Origin: Gemmatimonadota bacterium
GTDB lineage: Bacteria > JAAXHH01
Direction of reading: 5' to 3'
DNA length: 47,656 bases
Assembly: GCA_026706345.1 (NCBI GenBank)
Contig: JAPOYX010000008.1
Coordinates: 1 to 47,656, forward strand
The stretch's first letter is position 1; every line of letters starts with the position of its first letter. The notes under the pieces were generated by a model. The model saw nothing but the letters and a program-made list of their open reading frames with translations, was not told where the DNA came from and made no database searches. A program made the translations under genes and the position numbers. Shown here in pieces: positions 25,628 to 34,260 of this stretch.

Positions 25628-26893
25628 ATGAGAAACCCGGTGGTTATAGAACGGGCGGAACGACTTCACCAGGTCCCGCTGAACCGCCCCCTGGAACATT
25701 CGCGCTATCTCAGAAGGCTTGCCGCCAGGGGGATCGAGCCCATTGATCTGACCACGGGCTCAACCGAAACCTCTATCCAGCCGGAAACCATGGAGAGGTC
25801 ATTCAACGCCATGGCGACCGCTGGCGGACCGGACCATCCAGGCGGACCAGGCGGACCAGGCGGACCAGCAGATCCGGCCGAGGCGGGCCGACTCGCAGGC
25901 GCCGGGTTCCGCAGGGTATTCAGCAACTGGTTCGCGTATCGGTTCGACGTGGAGATCGATCCGGACGTGCACGTCCTGCCCTTCGCGGGCGCCGCCGCGG
26001 GACCGGCCAGCGTGGCCATGGCACTGGTCAACCCAGGTGAAACCGTGCTGGTCCCCGACCCGTCCCATCCGGCTTACCGGACCAGTGCCGTACTGGCGAA
26101 CGGACAGATCCATCCCTATCCCCTGTACGGACGGAACGATTTCCTGCCCAACCTGAAGCAGATCGAGTCCGGCGTAGCGGGTCAGGCAAAGCTGATGTAT
26201 ATCGGCTATCCGAACGATCCCACGGGGGCCGTGGCGGACCATTCGTTCTTCCGGGAACTCGTCGATTTTGCGCGACGGCATAACATCATCGTCTGTCACG
26301 ATGCCACCCAGCACTTTCTGACGTACGACGGGATCGAAGCCCCCAGCCTGTTGCAGACGCCCGGCGCGATGAACCTGGGAATCGAGCTGTTCTCCCTTTC
26401 CGTGCTGCCCGGCGGGGTGTTCCGCGACCTGAGCGTCGCCGTCGGCAATCCATCCGCCCTGGCCGCCATGTCCCAGTTGACCTCCCATTTGCACGCCCCG
26501 CTTCTTCCCGGCCTCCAGGCGGCCGCGGCCGCGGTGTTTCCGGATTTGAACCGGCACGTCGAAGAGGCGGCTTCGAAACACCAGTTGCGGCGGGACCTGA
26601 TGGTATCGGGATTGCGGGACCTCGGCTGGAACCTGCGCGCTCCCCGAGGCGGTCCCTACGTGTGGCTTCCCGTACCGCCCCGCTATTCTTCCGTTCGATT
26701 CAGTGTCTTGCTGCGCAAGGCGGGCGTGTTCGTCGTGCCCGGCGTGTACCTGGGCGAATACGGCGAAGGATACGTCCGTATGGCCTTCAACGTCAACGAA
26801 TCACAGATACAGACCGTGCTGGAACGCATAGACCGGCTGATGTCCCGTTTCCGGTTGCGCAAGCGGGCGTTTCCTGCTGTCAGCCTGGCCTGA
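25628..26893 (+). CDS. Class I/II aminotransferase-fold protein lacking the PLP lysine
   Basis: A 421-residue protein clearly built on the fold-type I aminotransferase plan (LL-DAP/aspartate aminotransferase-like): VNPGETVLVPDPSHPAYR, YPNDPTGAV for the usual NPNNPTG, CHDATQHFLTYDG, and the C-terminal GEGYVRMAFN with its substrate-binding Arg. Where active relatives read SFSKTFNM-like sequence, this one reads SLSVLPGG, so the Schiff-base lysine is Val259 (codon GTG at 26402). The SKE-type phosphate loop is also changed, to AGAAAG. It is therefore probably not a normal aminotransferase. A glycine/proline-rich 9-bp repeat follows residue 60. ATG at 25628 is preferred; the longer frame from 25547 overlaps the promoter. 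It leads the folB-folK run. Confidence 0.82.
   Translation: MRNPVVIERAERLHQVPLNRPLEHSRYLRRLAARGIEPIDLTTGSTETSIQPETMERSFNAMATAGGPDHPGGPGGPGGPADPAEAGRLAGAGFRRVFSNWFAYRFDVEIDPDVHVLPFAGAAAGPASVAMALVNPGETVLVPDPSHPAYRTSAVLANGQIHPYPLYGRNDFLPNLKQIESGVAGQAKLMYIGYPNDPTGAVADHSFFRELVDFARRHNIIVCHDATQHFLTYDGIEAPSLLQTPGAMNLGIELFSLSVLPGGVFRDLSVAVGNPSALAAMSQLTSHLHAPLLPGLQAAAAAVFPDLNRHVEEAASKHQLRRDLMVSGLRDLGWNLRAPRGGPYVWLPVPPRYSSVRFSVLLRKAGVFVVPGVYLGEYGEGYVRMAFNVNESQIQTVLERIDRLMSRFRLRKRAFPAVSLA
25842..25868 (+). repeat. 9-bp tandem repeat, three exact copies, in the aminotransferase-like gene
   Basis: GCGGACCAG three times in a row, in frame, encoding Gly-Gly-Pro repeats. The surrounding bases (GGACCATCCAG just before) look like a further degenerate copy. 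Confidence 0.9.
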
Positions 26894-26906
26894 ACGAATC
26901 GATCCC

Positions 26907-27293
26907 ATGCCCGAAGACCGGATCAGCGTGCGGGGCATTCACGCTTTTGGCCATCATGGCGCGACTGCCCGGGAACGGACACAAGGGCAGGTCTTCGAAG
27001 CCGACGTCGGCCTGTGCCTCGAACTGTCGGGGGCTTCCCGCTCGGACCGCCTGGCCGACACCGTGGACTATGCGGACGTCTGCCGGCGCGTGGAACGGAT
27101 CCTCGGCGGCAAGCCGCACCGGTTGCTCGAGGCGGTCGCCGGCCGCGTGGCCGACGAACTGCTCTCCGCCTATCCCCGGGTGGACCGCGTTGTGGTCAGA
27201 CTGCGAAAGCCCGCCGCGGCCCGGACCCTGCGTGCAGGGACCGTCGAGGTCGAGTTGAATAGAAGCAGAGAGGTGGAAAACACCGGCCGGTAA
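26907..27293 (+). CDS. folB: Dihydroneopterin aldolase
   Basis: A 128-residue T-fold enzyme of folate synthesis that splits dihydroneopterin to 6-hydroxymethyl-dihydropterin and glycolaldehyde. The opening ISVRGIHAFGHHGATARERTQG matches the conserved HG(x)n E start of the family, DTVDYADVCRRVE is the second hallmark, and VRLRKPAA holds the C-terminal Lys region. It is followed by folK after eight bases, so consecutive pathway steps are encoded together. Size is normal (about 120 residues). Confidence 0.9.
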   Translation: MPEDRISVRGIHAFGHHGATARERTQGQVFEADVGLCLELSGASRSDRLADTVDYADVCRRVERILGGKPHRLLEAVAGRVADELLSAYPRVDRVVVRLRKPAAARTLRAGTVEVELNRSREVENTGR

Positions 27294-27301
27294 GGTGCGA
27301 A

Positions 27302-27796
27302 ATGGCGTCTGTCGCCCTGGGACTGGGCAGCAATATCGGGGATCGGATCGCATGGTGCCGGCGGGCGGTGCACGAACTGGCCGAACATCCCGAGATCCGG
27401 ATCTTGCAGCGGTCGTCGTGGTATGAGACGCGGCCGGTGGGCTATGCCGGCCAAACCGACTTCGTCAACGGCGCGGCCCTGCTGGAAACCACCCTGGCGC
27501 CTGTACCGTTGCTCGATACGCTTAAGGAAGTCGAACGGCGTCTGGGACGGTCGGCCACGTGGAAGAACGGACCCCGTGAAATCGACCTCGATCTGCTGCT
27601 GTATGACGACCTGGTACTCGATCTTCCCGGCCTTGACCTTCCTCATCCCGCCATGGCGGAGCGGGCCTTCGTGCTCGTTCCGCTTTCGGAGATCCATCCG
27701 GACCTGGTTCACCCGGTGCACGGGCGGACCGTAGCGGATCTGCTGGAAGACCTGAAACCGGTGGACCATCTCGTCCGCCACCTGGCCCGGAAATGA
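27302..27796 (+). CDS. folK: 2-amino-4-hydroxy-6-hydroxymethyldihydropteridine pyrophosphokinase
   Basis: A 164-residue HPPK that transfers pyrophosphate from ATP to 6-hydroxymethyl-dihydropterin. Hallmarks: GLGSNIGDR (7-15), YETRPVGYAGQTDFVNGA (41-58, the flexible substrate loop), the magnesium site in REIDLDLLLYDD, and LPHPAMAERAFVLVPLSEI. Stand-alone, not fused to folB or folP. It follows folB by eight bases, and the next start lies 11 bases after its stop. Confidence 0.94.
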   Translation: MASVALGLGSNIGDRIAWCRRAVHELAEHPEIRILQRSSWYETRPVGYAGQTDFVNGAALLETTLAPVPLLDTLKEVERRLGRSATWKNGPREIDLDLLLYDDLVLDLPGLDLPHPAMAERAFVLVPLSEIHPDLVHPVHGRTVADLLEDLKPVDHLVRHLARK

Positions 27797-27807
27797 CAGG
27801 AGACCCG

Positions 27808-28590
27808 ATGGAAAAGGCAAGCAGCGATCTGATCACGGTGATCCTGGCCGCCGGAAAAGGCACCCGGATGCATTCGGACCTGGCGAAGGTGCTGCACCCA
27901 TTGAACGGCCGGCCCATGATTCACTACGTGCTCGACACCGCACGGGCGCTTCGGTCGCGACGGATCATCGTCATCGTCGGCCACCAGGCAGACGCGGTTC
28001 GGCGGGAACTGGCCGGAATGTCCGTGGAATTCGCCGTGCAGGAAGAACAACGGGGTACCGGGCATGCGGTCCGCCAAGCGGGACCGCTACTGGCCGGTGA
28101 AAAAGGCGTCGTCCTCGTCCTCGCCGGCGACATGCCCCTGATCCGTAACTCCACCCTGGAGGCGTTGATCCTCGCCCACCGCCGGGAAAGCGCCGCGGCC
28201 TCGGTACTTACCGCCCGCGTCGACGATCCCACGGGCCTGGGGCGCGTCCTTCGCGACGACGCGGGACACATCGATCGGATCGTCGAGGAAAAGGACGCCA
28301 CCCCGGAACAGCGCGCGCTGAGGGAGATCAACACCAGTACGTACTGCTTCGAACCCACCCGGCTGTTAGGGGCCCTGGATCGGCTCACGCCGGAGAACAG
28401 GCAGGGCGAATACTATCTGACGGATACCATCGGGATTCTCCGCCGGGAGGGCCACCGCGTTGCGGACGCGCCGGCAGGGATGCCGGAAGAAACCATCGGG
28501 ATAAACATGCCGGAACATCTGTCGGCGGCCGAATCGTGGCTGCTGGAAGACGCCCGTGCACGCGTCCCCCAACGGGGAAAAAACAGTTGA
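27808..28590 (+). CDS. GlmU-like sugar nucleotidyltransferase (uridyltransferase domain only)
   Basis: A 260-residue nucleotidyltransferase. The NTP loop LAAGKGTRMHSDLAKVLHPL (13-32) is that of GlmU, with QRGTGHAV for uridine binding and LAGDMPLI carrying the metal-binding Asp. It would make UDP-GlcNAc from UTP and GlcNAc-1-phosphate. The C-terminal left-handed beta-helix acetyltransferase domain of full GlmU (about 450 residues) is missing, so acetylation would need another protein. AGGAG six bases before ATG 27808 decides the start over the ATG at 27793 that overlaps the folK stop. Confidence 0.85.
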   Translation: MEKASSDLITVILAAGKGTRMHSDLAKVLHPLNGRPMIHYVLDTARALRSRRIIVIVGHQADAVRRELAGMSVEFAVQEEQRGTGHAVRQAGPLLAGEKGVVLVLAGDMPLIRNSTLEALILAHRRESAAASVLTARVDDPTGLGRVLRDDAGHIDRIVEEKDATPEQRALREINTSTYCFEPTRLLGALDRLTPENRQGEYYLTDTIGILRREGHRVADAPAGMPEETIGINMPEHLSAAESWLLEDARARVPQRGKNS

Positions 28591-28615
28591 CACCACCCAC
28601 TTCCGCCAGTATATA
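28587..28615 (+). promoter_or_regulatory. Near-consensus sigma-70 promoter for the rsfS-to-ribosomal run
   Basis: TTGACA (28587-28592), a 17-base spacer and TATATA (28610-28615). This is among the best promoters in the window. The -35 overlaps the stop codon of the nucleotidyltransferase gene. It would give a leader of about 258 bases before the first large gene. Confidence 0.7.
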
Positions 28616-28712
28616 TAGGGGTCTGGAAAGCGAGTCGAGTTCCGCCTGTCGAGCCTGGGTTCGATTTGACAGGCAGGACTGCGTAAAGGCCGGGGTAGAA
28701 AAGGGGGATCGC

Positions 28713-28736
28713 ATGGTGAAAGGAGTCGGTCGATGA
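28713..28736 (+). CDS. Possible 7-codon leader ORF
   Basis: ATG at 28713 preceded by AAGGGGGA at good spacing encodes MVKGVGR and ends in a TGA that overlaps the next ATG (ATGA). It is too short to judge by composition and is listed because its ribosome site and coupling to the next frame look deliberate. Confidence 0.2.
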   Translation: MVKGVGR

Positions 28737-28786
28737 TGAACTGTTGGTACCCTACCTATGTTTCCCTTCCTGGTGTTTCTCCCTAG
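28733..28786 (+). CDS. Possible 17-codon leader peptide
   Basis: Starts ATG-ATG with AAAGGAG seven bases upstream and encodes MMNCWYPTYVSLPGVSP, ending in TAG. It is rich in Trp, Tyr, Cys and Pro, amino acids often used by attenuation peptides. It overlaps the stop of the 7-codon frame before it. No terminator hairpin follows clearly, so function is unproven. Confidence 0.25.
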   Translation: MMNCWYPTYVSLPGVSP

Positions 28787-28879
28787 TACGCTCTCCGGTA
28801 TTCTTTGGAAAACCAAGATCGTTTGTCACACGGTCATCATGCAGACCGGAATCCGGACGTGAACCGTGTGGAATCTGCC

Positions 28880-29401
28880 ATGGCGAGACAAGACGTCCAA
28901 CCCGCCGGAGGCCGGCAGGACTCCGTTTCGGACGGTAACCGGCGCGGCGGCCGGTGGCGCGTCCGATTGCTGGAAGGCGTGATCGTTCTCCTGATCGGAC
29001 TGAACGCATACCTGGTTTACTCCGTGGCGACATCGTCGGCCTTCTCTTCATCCGCCGGACGATCCGCCGAGGCGGTACTCGACCCCTCGGCCTTCGAGAT
29101 CCAGGTGGAGGTCCTGAACGGATGCGGAGAACCGGGAATCGGGCAACTGGTCATGCGTTTCCTCAGGGAACAGGGATTCGACGTGGTCCATATCGACAAT
29201 GCGGATCACTTCGGGTATCGCGAAACGATCGTGCTGGACCGCAGGGGCGGGAACGGTCCGTCCGAGGCGGCCCGCGCCGTCGGCGGCGCGCTGGGAACGC
29301 CTAACGTACTGCTCCAGCAAAACGATGAACGCATGGTGGACGTATCGGTGGTTATCGGCAGGGACTACAACGAACTGCTGTTTCACGAGGAGAAGGACTG
29401 A
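28880..29401 (+). CDS. LytR_C-domain membrane-anchored protein
   Basis: A 173-residue protein with a basic N-terminus, one membrane helix (about 30-50) and an exposed LytR/CpsA-type C-terminal domain (about 72-166) beginning IQVEVLNGCGEPGIGQ, the typical start of LytR_C. It lacks the LCP catalytic domain, so it is not a cell-wall ligase; such short forms are common directly before rsfS. Function is unknown, with a wall or envelope role assumed. ATG at 28880 is chosen over a TTG at 28805 because the extra residues look non-coding. rsfS follows after two bases. Confidence 0.78.
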   Translation: MARQDVQPAGGRQDSVSDGNRRGGRWRVRLLEGVIVLLIGLNAYLVYSVATSSAFSSSAGRSAEAVLDPSAFEIQVEVLNGCGEPGIGQLVMRFLREQGFDVVHIDNADHFGYRETIVLDRRGGNGPSEAARAVGGALGTPNVLLQQNDERMVDVSVVIGRDYNELLFHEEKD

Positions 29402-29403
29402 CC

Positions 29404-29835
29404 GTGGCATTGGCATCGCAGGAAATCGCGGAGCAGGCGACCCTTTCCATGCTGGCCAAGAACGCGGCGGACGTGATGATTATCGATCTCAGGGGACTCT
29501 CCTCCATAACGGACTACTTCGTCATCGGGACGGCCGGTTCCGAACCGCAGATCAAGGCGGTCGTCGAGCAGGTGACGGTGGATCTCAAGGAGAGAAAGAC
29601 GACCCCGTGGCACACGGAGGGCAAGCAAAGCTGGCGATGGGTCCTGCTCGATTACGTGGACGTGGTGATACATGTGTTCAGAGGCGAGGTCCGCTCTTTC
29701 TACGGACTCGAGCGACTCTGGGGCGACGCGCCCCGCGTCACCGTCTCGGCGGACGCGGCAACGGGTGAAATCATACGCAGTCCCGATGTGGGCGCGGACG
29801 GGGACCGGGTGGACGTGCTGGAACACGAGGCATAG
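29404..29835 (+). CDS. rsfS: Ribosomal silencing factor RsfS
   Basis: A 143-residue RsfS/Iojap protein that binds ribosomal protein uL14 and blocks subunit joining when nutrients are short. Conserved features: AEDV-type opening (KNAADVMIIDLRGLSSITDYFVI), GTAGSEPQIKAV, and WVLLDYVDVVIHVFRGEVRSFYGLERLWGDA, which includes the uL14-contact segment. GTG start two bases after the preceding stop indicates coupling. The C-terminal 25 residues extend beyond the core and are not conserved. It heads the translation-linked genes downstream. Confidence 0.93.
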   Translation: MALASQEIAEQATLSMLAKNAADVMIIDLRGLSSITDYFVIGTAGSEPQIKAVVEQVTVDLKERKTTPWHTEGKQSWRWVLLDYVDVVIHVFRGEVRSFYGLERLWGDAPRVTVSADAATGEIIRSPDVGADGDRVDVLEHEA

Positions 29836-29838
29836 GAT

Positions 29839-30747
29839 TTGGGCATACTCGTAGTCGGTACGGTGGCGTTTGATTCGGTGAAGACGCCGGAAGGGGAGGC
29901 AAGCGACGCGGTCGGAGGTTCGGCGACTTATTTTTCCGCGGCCGCCAGTTTCTACGCGCCGGTGGACGTCATCGCCGTCGTGGGGAACGATTTCCCCCTG
30001 GATTCCCTGGATTTCCTGCGGGAGAGACAGGTCGACATATCCGGCCTGGAGATAAGGGAAGGCAAGACCTTTCGCTGGGCGGGCGAATACGCCGCCAACA
30101 TGAACGACCGGCGCACGACCGACACGCAGTTGAACGTGCTATCCGGTTTTCGACCCGTTCTGGCGGACCGGCATCGCGAACACGATCACGTGTTCCTGGC
30201 GAATCTCGATCCGGACGTGCAGCATGAAGTGTTGTCCCAGTCGGGCGGTCCGGGCCGCCCCGGCATCGTCGCCTGCGACACCATGGACTTCTGGATCGAC
30301 GGGAAACGGGCGTCCCTGCTGTCGATGCTGAACCGGGTGGACGTGCTGATCATAAACGACGGGGAGGCCCGTCAGCTGGTGGACGACTACAACCTCGTGC
30401 GGGCGGCGGAACGCATCCTGGATCTCGGCCCGCGGGCGGTCGTCGTCAAAAGAGGCGAGCACGGCGCGACGCTCTGTACCCGGGACATCTGGTTCGCCGT
30501 TCCTTCGTACCCCGTATCGTCCGTAATCGATCCGACGGGTGCGGGGGACACGTTCGCGGGGGGCTTCATGGGTTACCTCGCCCGGTCGGGCGATACCGGC
30601 GTCGATGGCTTGAAACGCGCCATGGTGCACGGCAGCGTCATGGCTTCGTTCAACGTGGAAGATTTCAGTGTCCGGCGTCTGGCGTCCCTTACCGAGGATG
30701 AGATTTCGGACCGGCACGATCGATTTCTGGAGATGATCACGCCTTAA
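29839..30747 (+). CDS. PfkB-family sugar/nucleoside kinase
   Basis: A 302-residue ribokinase-fold kinase. The N-terminal GGSATYFSAAASFYAPV replaces the usual GG substrate motif region, and the ATP/anion-hole signature DPTGAGDTFAGGF (about 232-244) holds the catalytic Asp. The start is a TTG three bases after rsfS, preceded by AGGA. It lies 57 bases before mtnA, suggesting a link to methylthioribose or another sugar phosphate, but kinases of this family have many substrates. The last 17 bases of coding sequence and stop region are repeated just downstream (30755-30771). Confidence 0.88.
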   Translation: MGILVVGTVAFDSVKTPEGEASDAVGGSATYFSAAASFYAPVDVIAVVGNDFPLDSLDFLRERQVDISGLEIREGKTFRWAGEYAANMNDRRTTDTQLNVLSGFRPVLADRHREHDHVFLANLDPDVQHEVLSQSGGPGRPGIVACDTMDFWIDGKRASLLSMLNRVDVLIINDGEARQLVDDYNLVRAAERILDLGPRAVVVKRGEHGATLCTRDIWFAVPSYPVSSVIDPTGAGDTFAGGFMGYLARSGDTGVDGLKRAMVHGSVMASFNVEDFSVRRLASLTEDEISDRHDRFLEMITP

Positions 30748-30771
30748 ACGCTCCGGAGATGATCACGCCTT
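30729..30771 (+). repeat. 17-bp direct repeat across the kinase stop codon
   Basis: GGAGATGATCACGCCTT occurs at 30729-30745, ending in the first base of the TAA stop, and again at 30755-30771. Period 26. It is a short tandem duplication of a gene end. Confidence 0.85.
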
Positions 30772-30804
30772 GAGCGGCATCGCGTCCATGGAGACAGATC
30801 TGTC

Positions 30805-31875
<1,071 letters not shown>

Positions 31876-31892
31876 AGGAGCGTGTACCATTT

Positions 31893-32321
31893 ATGAAAAC
31901 ACCCACGGTTAAAATGGAAGACCTGACGCGTGACTGGCACGTCGTGGACGCCGACGGCAAGGTGCTGGGCAGGCTGGCCAGCGAAGTGGCCAAGGTCCTG
32001 CGCGGCAAGCACAAGCCCATCTACTCGCCGCACCTGGACACGGGTGACCACGTCATCGTCATCAACGCGGAAAAGGTGGTTCTGACGGGCAAGAAGCCGC
32101 AGAACAAGCTCTACTACCGCCACAGCGGCTATCCCGGCGGTCTGAAGACGATCAGCTACGAACGCATGGCCGCCCGCCATCCCGACCGGGCGCTGCGCAT
32201 GGCCATTAAGGGCATGTTGCCGCACAACGCCCTCGGCCGCCAGATTTTCCGTAAACTCCGCGTGTACGCCGGCGCGGAACACCCCCACAGCGCCCAGAAA
32301 CCGGTCGCGCTGGACATATAA
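31893..32321 (+). CDS. rplM: 50S ribosomal protein L13 (uL13)
   Basis: A 142-residue large-subunit protein of usual length. Conserved [28 protein letters not shown] (10-37), [14 protein letters not shown] and the C-terminal [17 protein letters not shown] identify it. The ATG at 31893 has AAAGGAG upstream with rather long spacing (about 12). It pairs with rpsI, as in most bacteria. The start of mtnA's stop lies 17 bases before, so it is probably read from the same transcript. Confidence 0.97.
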   Translation: MKTPTVKMEDLTRDWHVVDADGKVLGRLASEVAKVLRGKHKPIYSPHLDTGDHVIVINAEKVVLTGKKPQNKLYYRHSGYPGGLKTISYERMAARHPDRALRMAIKGMLPHNALGRQIFRKLRVYAGAEHPHSAQKPVALDI

Positions 32322-32336
32322 GGAGAGCAACGGAGC

Positions 32337-32741
32337 ATGAATTCGGATAGCCATGGACATCACGCAGTGGGCAGAAGGAAACGCGCGGTCGCCAAGGTCT
32401 GGCTGCGCGCGAAGAAGGAAGGCGCGAGCCACCAGGTCAACGACAAACCGCTGCTCGACTACTTCGATCGGCCCGGCCTCGTCGCCGCGATCGAGGAACC
32501 CCTGGTGCTCACCGAGATGAACGACCAGGTGGTCGTTTTCGCCCGGACCTTCGGCGGCGGGAAGACCGGCCAGGCCGGGGCGCTGAGGCTCGGCATAGCG
32601 AGGGCGCTGAAGGACATGGACGAAAGCCTCCACGCCCCGCTTCGCGAAGCGGGCATGCTGACGCGGGATTCACGCATAAAGGAACGCAAGAAGTATGGAC
32701 TGGCCGGCGCACGGAAGCGGTTCCAGTTCTCGAAGCGTTAA
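32337..32741 (+). CDS. rpsI: 30S ribosomal protein S9 (uS9)
   Basis: A 134-residue small-subunit protein. The core [20 protein letters not shown] (10-29), [19 protein letters not shown] and the basic C-terminal tail [17 protein letters not shown], which reaches the P-site tRNA, are all intact. Starts 15 bases after rplM with GGAGAG upstream. Confidence 0.97.
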   Translation: MNSDSHGHHAVGRRKRAVAKVWLRAKKEGASHQVNDKPLLDYFDRPGLVAAIEEPLVLTEMNDQVVVFARTFGGGKTGQAGALRLGIARALKDMDESLHAPLREAGMLTRDSRIKERKKYGLAGARKRFQFSKR

Positions 32742-32793
32742 TTTACGGGACGCAGGCCTATCCGCCTGCCAGACAAGGAGATCAGAACCGCTA

Positions 32794-33534
32794 ATGGGGA
32801 TTCCTACCATCCAGGATTTGCTGGGCGCAGGCGTTCACTTCGGTCACCAGACCCGGCGCTGGAACCCGAAGATGAAACAGTTCATATTCGCTGAGCGTAA
32901 CAATATATACATCATCGACCTGAAGAAGACGCTCAGCCAGATCGAAATCGCGTACAACGCCGTGCGCACGGCCGTCGAGAGAGGGCAGTCCGTCCTCTTC
33001 GTGGGTACGAAGAAGCAGGCCCGGCCCGTCATCATCGAAATGGCGCAGCGATGCGGCATGTTCTACGTCGCGGAGCGCTGGCTCGGCGGCATGTTGACAA
33101 ACTTCCAGACGATACAGACCAGCGTCAAGCGGCTGGAAGAGCTCGAGAAAATGAAAGAACACGGCACCATGGACGCGCTCACGAAAAAGGAAGCCGCGAG
33201 CCTGGAAAAGGAACGCGAGCGCCTGCAGAAGGTCCTGGGCGGAATCCGTGACATGCGCGACCTGCCCGGCGTCATTTTCGTGGTGGACGCCCGGAAGGAA
33301 CGCATCGCCGTCGCAGAGGCGAATACGCTGGAGATACCCATCGTCAGCATCCTGGATACGAACTGCGATCCCGACCTGATCGACTATCCCATACCCGGAA
33401 ACGACGACGCGCTCCGGTCCATCGGTCTCATCACAGAAGTCGTGGCGAGCGCCGTGGAGGAAGGACTGCGCAACTCGGGCCGGGCCGTTCCGTCGGATGA
33501 AGCGCCGGTCGAGGAAGTCGAAGAAGAGGCGTAA
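32794..33534 (+). CDS. rpsB: 30S ribosomal protein S2 (uS2)
   Basis: A 246-residue S2. Family blocks: [19 protein letters not shown] (9-27), [20 protein letters not shown], and [17 protein letters not shown]. The C-terminal tail is short and acidic (VEEVEEEA). The ATG at 32794 fits exactly; an open frame from 32695 is chance readthrough into rpsI. tsf follows 69 bases later, the standard neighbour. Confidence 0.97.
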   Translation: MGIPTIQDLLGAGVHFGHQTRRWNPKMKQFIFAERNNIYIIDLKKTLSQIEIAYNAVRTAVERGQSVLFVGTKKQARPVIIEMAQRCGMFYVAERWLGGMLTNFQTIQTSVKRLEELEKMKEHGTMDALTKKEAASLEKERERLQKVLGGIRDMRDLPGVIFVVDARKERIAVAEANTLEIPIVSILDTNCDPDLIDYPIPGNDDALRSIGLITEVVASAVEEGLRNSGRAVPSDEAPVEEVEEEA

Positions 33535-33603
33535 TCCGGATTCGTGGCCGGAGAAAGGCGGCCGTAGCGGATGATCGATGTCCGCTAAGAGTTTCATGTA
33601 TCC

Positions 33604-34200
33604 ATGACTATATCAGCAAGCGACGTAAAGACCCTGAGAAACCAGACCGGCGCCGGAATGATGGACTGCAAGCGGGCCCTGCAAGAATCCGAAGGAAGTA
33701 TAGAGAAGGCGGTCACGCTCCTGCGTGAAAAAGGCATCATGGCGGCGTCCAAGAAAAGCGCCCGGGAAGCGAAAGAGGGCATCATTCATACCTATATCCA
33801 TCCGGGCAGCCGTATCGCCACAATGGTCGAGATGAATTGCGAGACCGATTTCGTCGCCCGGAACGAGTCCTTTCAGACCCTGGCGCACGATATCGCCATG
33901 CAGGTGGCGGCCACGCGTCCCCTCGCCGTGGACCGGGACCAGATCGAAGAGGCCGTGCTGGACAAGGAGCGGGAGATATACTGGAACCAGGCCCGGAACG
34001 AGGGCAAGCCCGATCACATCATCGAACGGATCGTCCAGGGCAGGATAGAGAAATTCAACCAGGAAAACTGCCTGCTGGAACAGCCGTTCATCCGGGATAC
34101 CGACAAGACGGTGCGGGACCTGATCACGGAGGCGGTGGCCACGCTGGGCGAAAACATTATGGTAAGACGGTTCGTCCGGTACGAACTGGGCGGAGAATAG
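33604..34200 (+). CDS. tsf: Elongation factor Ts (short form)
   Basis: A 198-residue nucleotide-exchange factor for EF-Tu. The N-terminal UBA-like domain VKTLRNQTGAGMMDCKRAL (8-26) and the exchange motif NCETDFVARNE (78-88) are conserved. At 198 residues it resembles the short Thermus-type EF-Ts, not the 280-residue enterobacterial form with duplicated core. pyrH, which usually separates tsf from frr, is absent. Confidence 0.96.
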   Translation: MTISASDVKTLRNQTGAGMMDCKRALQESEGSIEKAVTLLREKGIMAASKKSAREAKEGIIHTYIHPGSRIATMVEMNCETDFVARNESFQTLAHDIAMQVAATRPLAVDRDQIEEAVLDKEREIYWNQARNEGKPDHIIERIVQGRIEKFNQENCLLEQPFIRDTDKTVRDLITEAVATLGENIMVRRFVRYELGGE

Positions 34201-34260
34201 CGCGCCGTACCCCTTGCCGGTAGGATCGACACCGGTTTTCCGTTGCCAACGAGGTGTATC

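Larger units (their letters stand above)
28616..28879 (+). other. Long untranslated leader with hairpin and two mini-ORFs
   Basis: A 264-base stretch between the promoter and the LytR_C-type gene. It contains a 7-bp stem, GCCTGTC (28644-28650) with GACAGGC (28668-28674), whose 17-base loop resembles a T-loop. Two tiny overlapping reading frames with strong ribosome sites follow (28713-28786). No known riboswitch motif was recognised. A regulatory leader is plausible. Confidence 0.4.

Noticed and set aside
20527-25868. CRISPR array or transposon ends
   Set aside because: The repeats are 9-bp in-frame tandem units without spacers, terminal inverted repeats or associated genes.
28641-28676. T-arm-like hairpin with GTTCGATTT, considered as tRNA, tmRNA or other structured RNA
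   Set aside because: No acceptor, D-arm or anticodon arm surrounds it, and there is no tmRNA, 6S, SRP or RNase P signature; it is kept as a leader hairpin.
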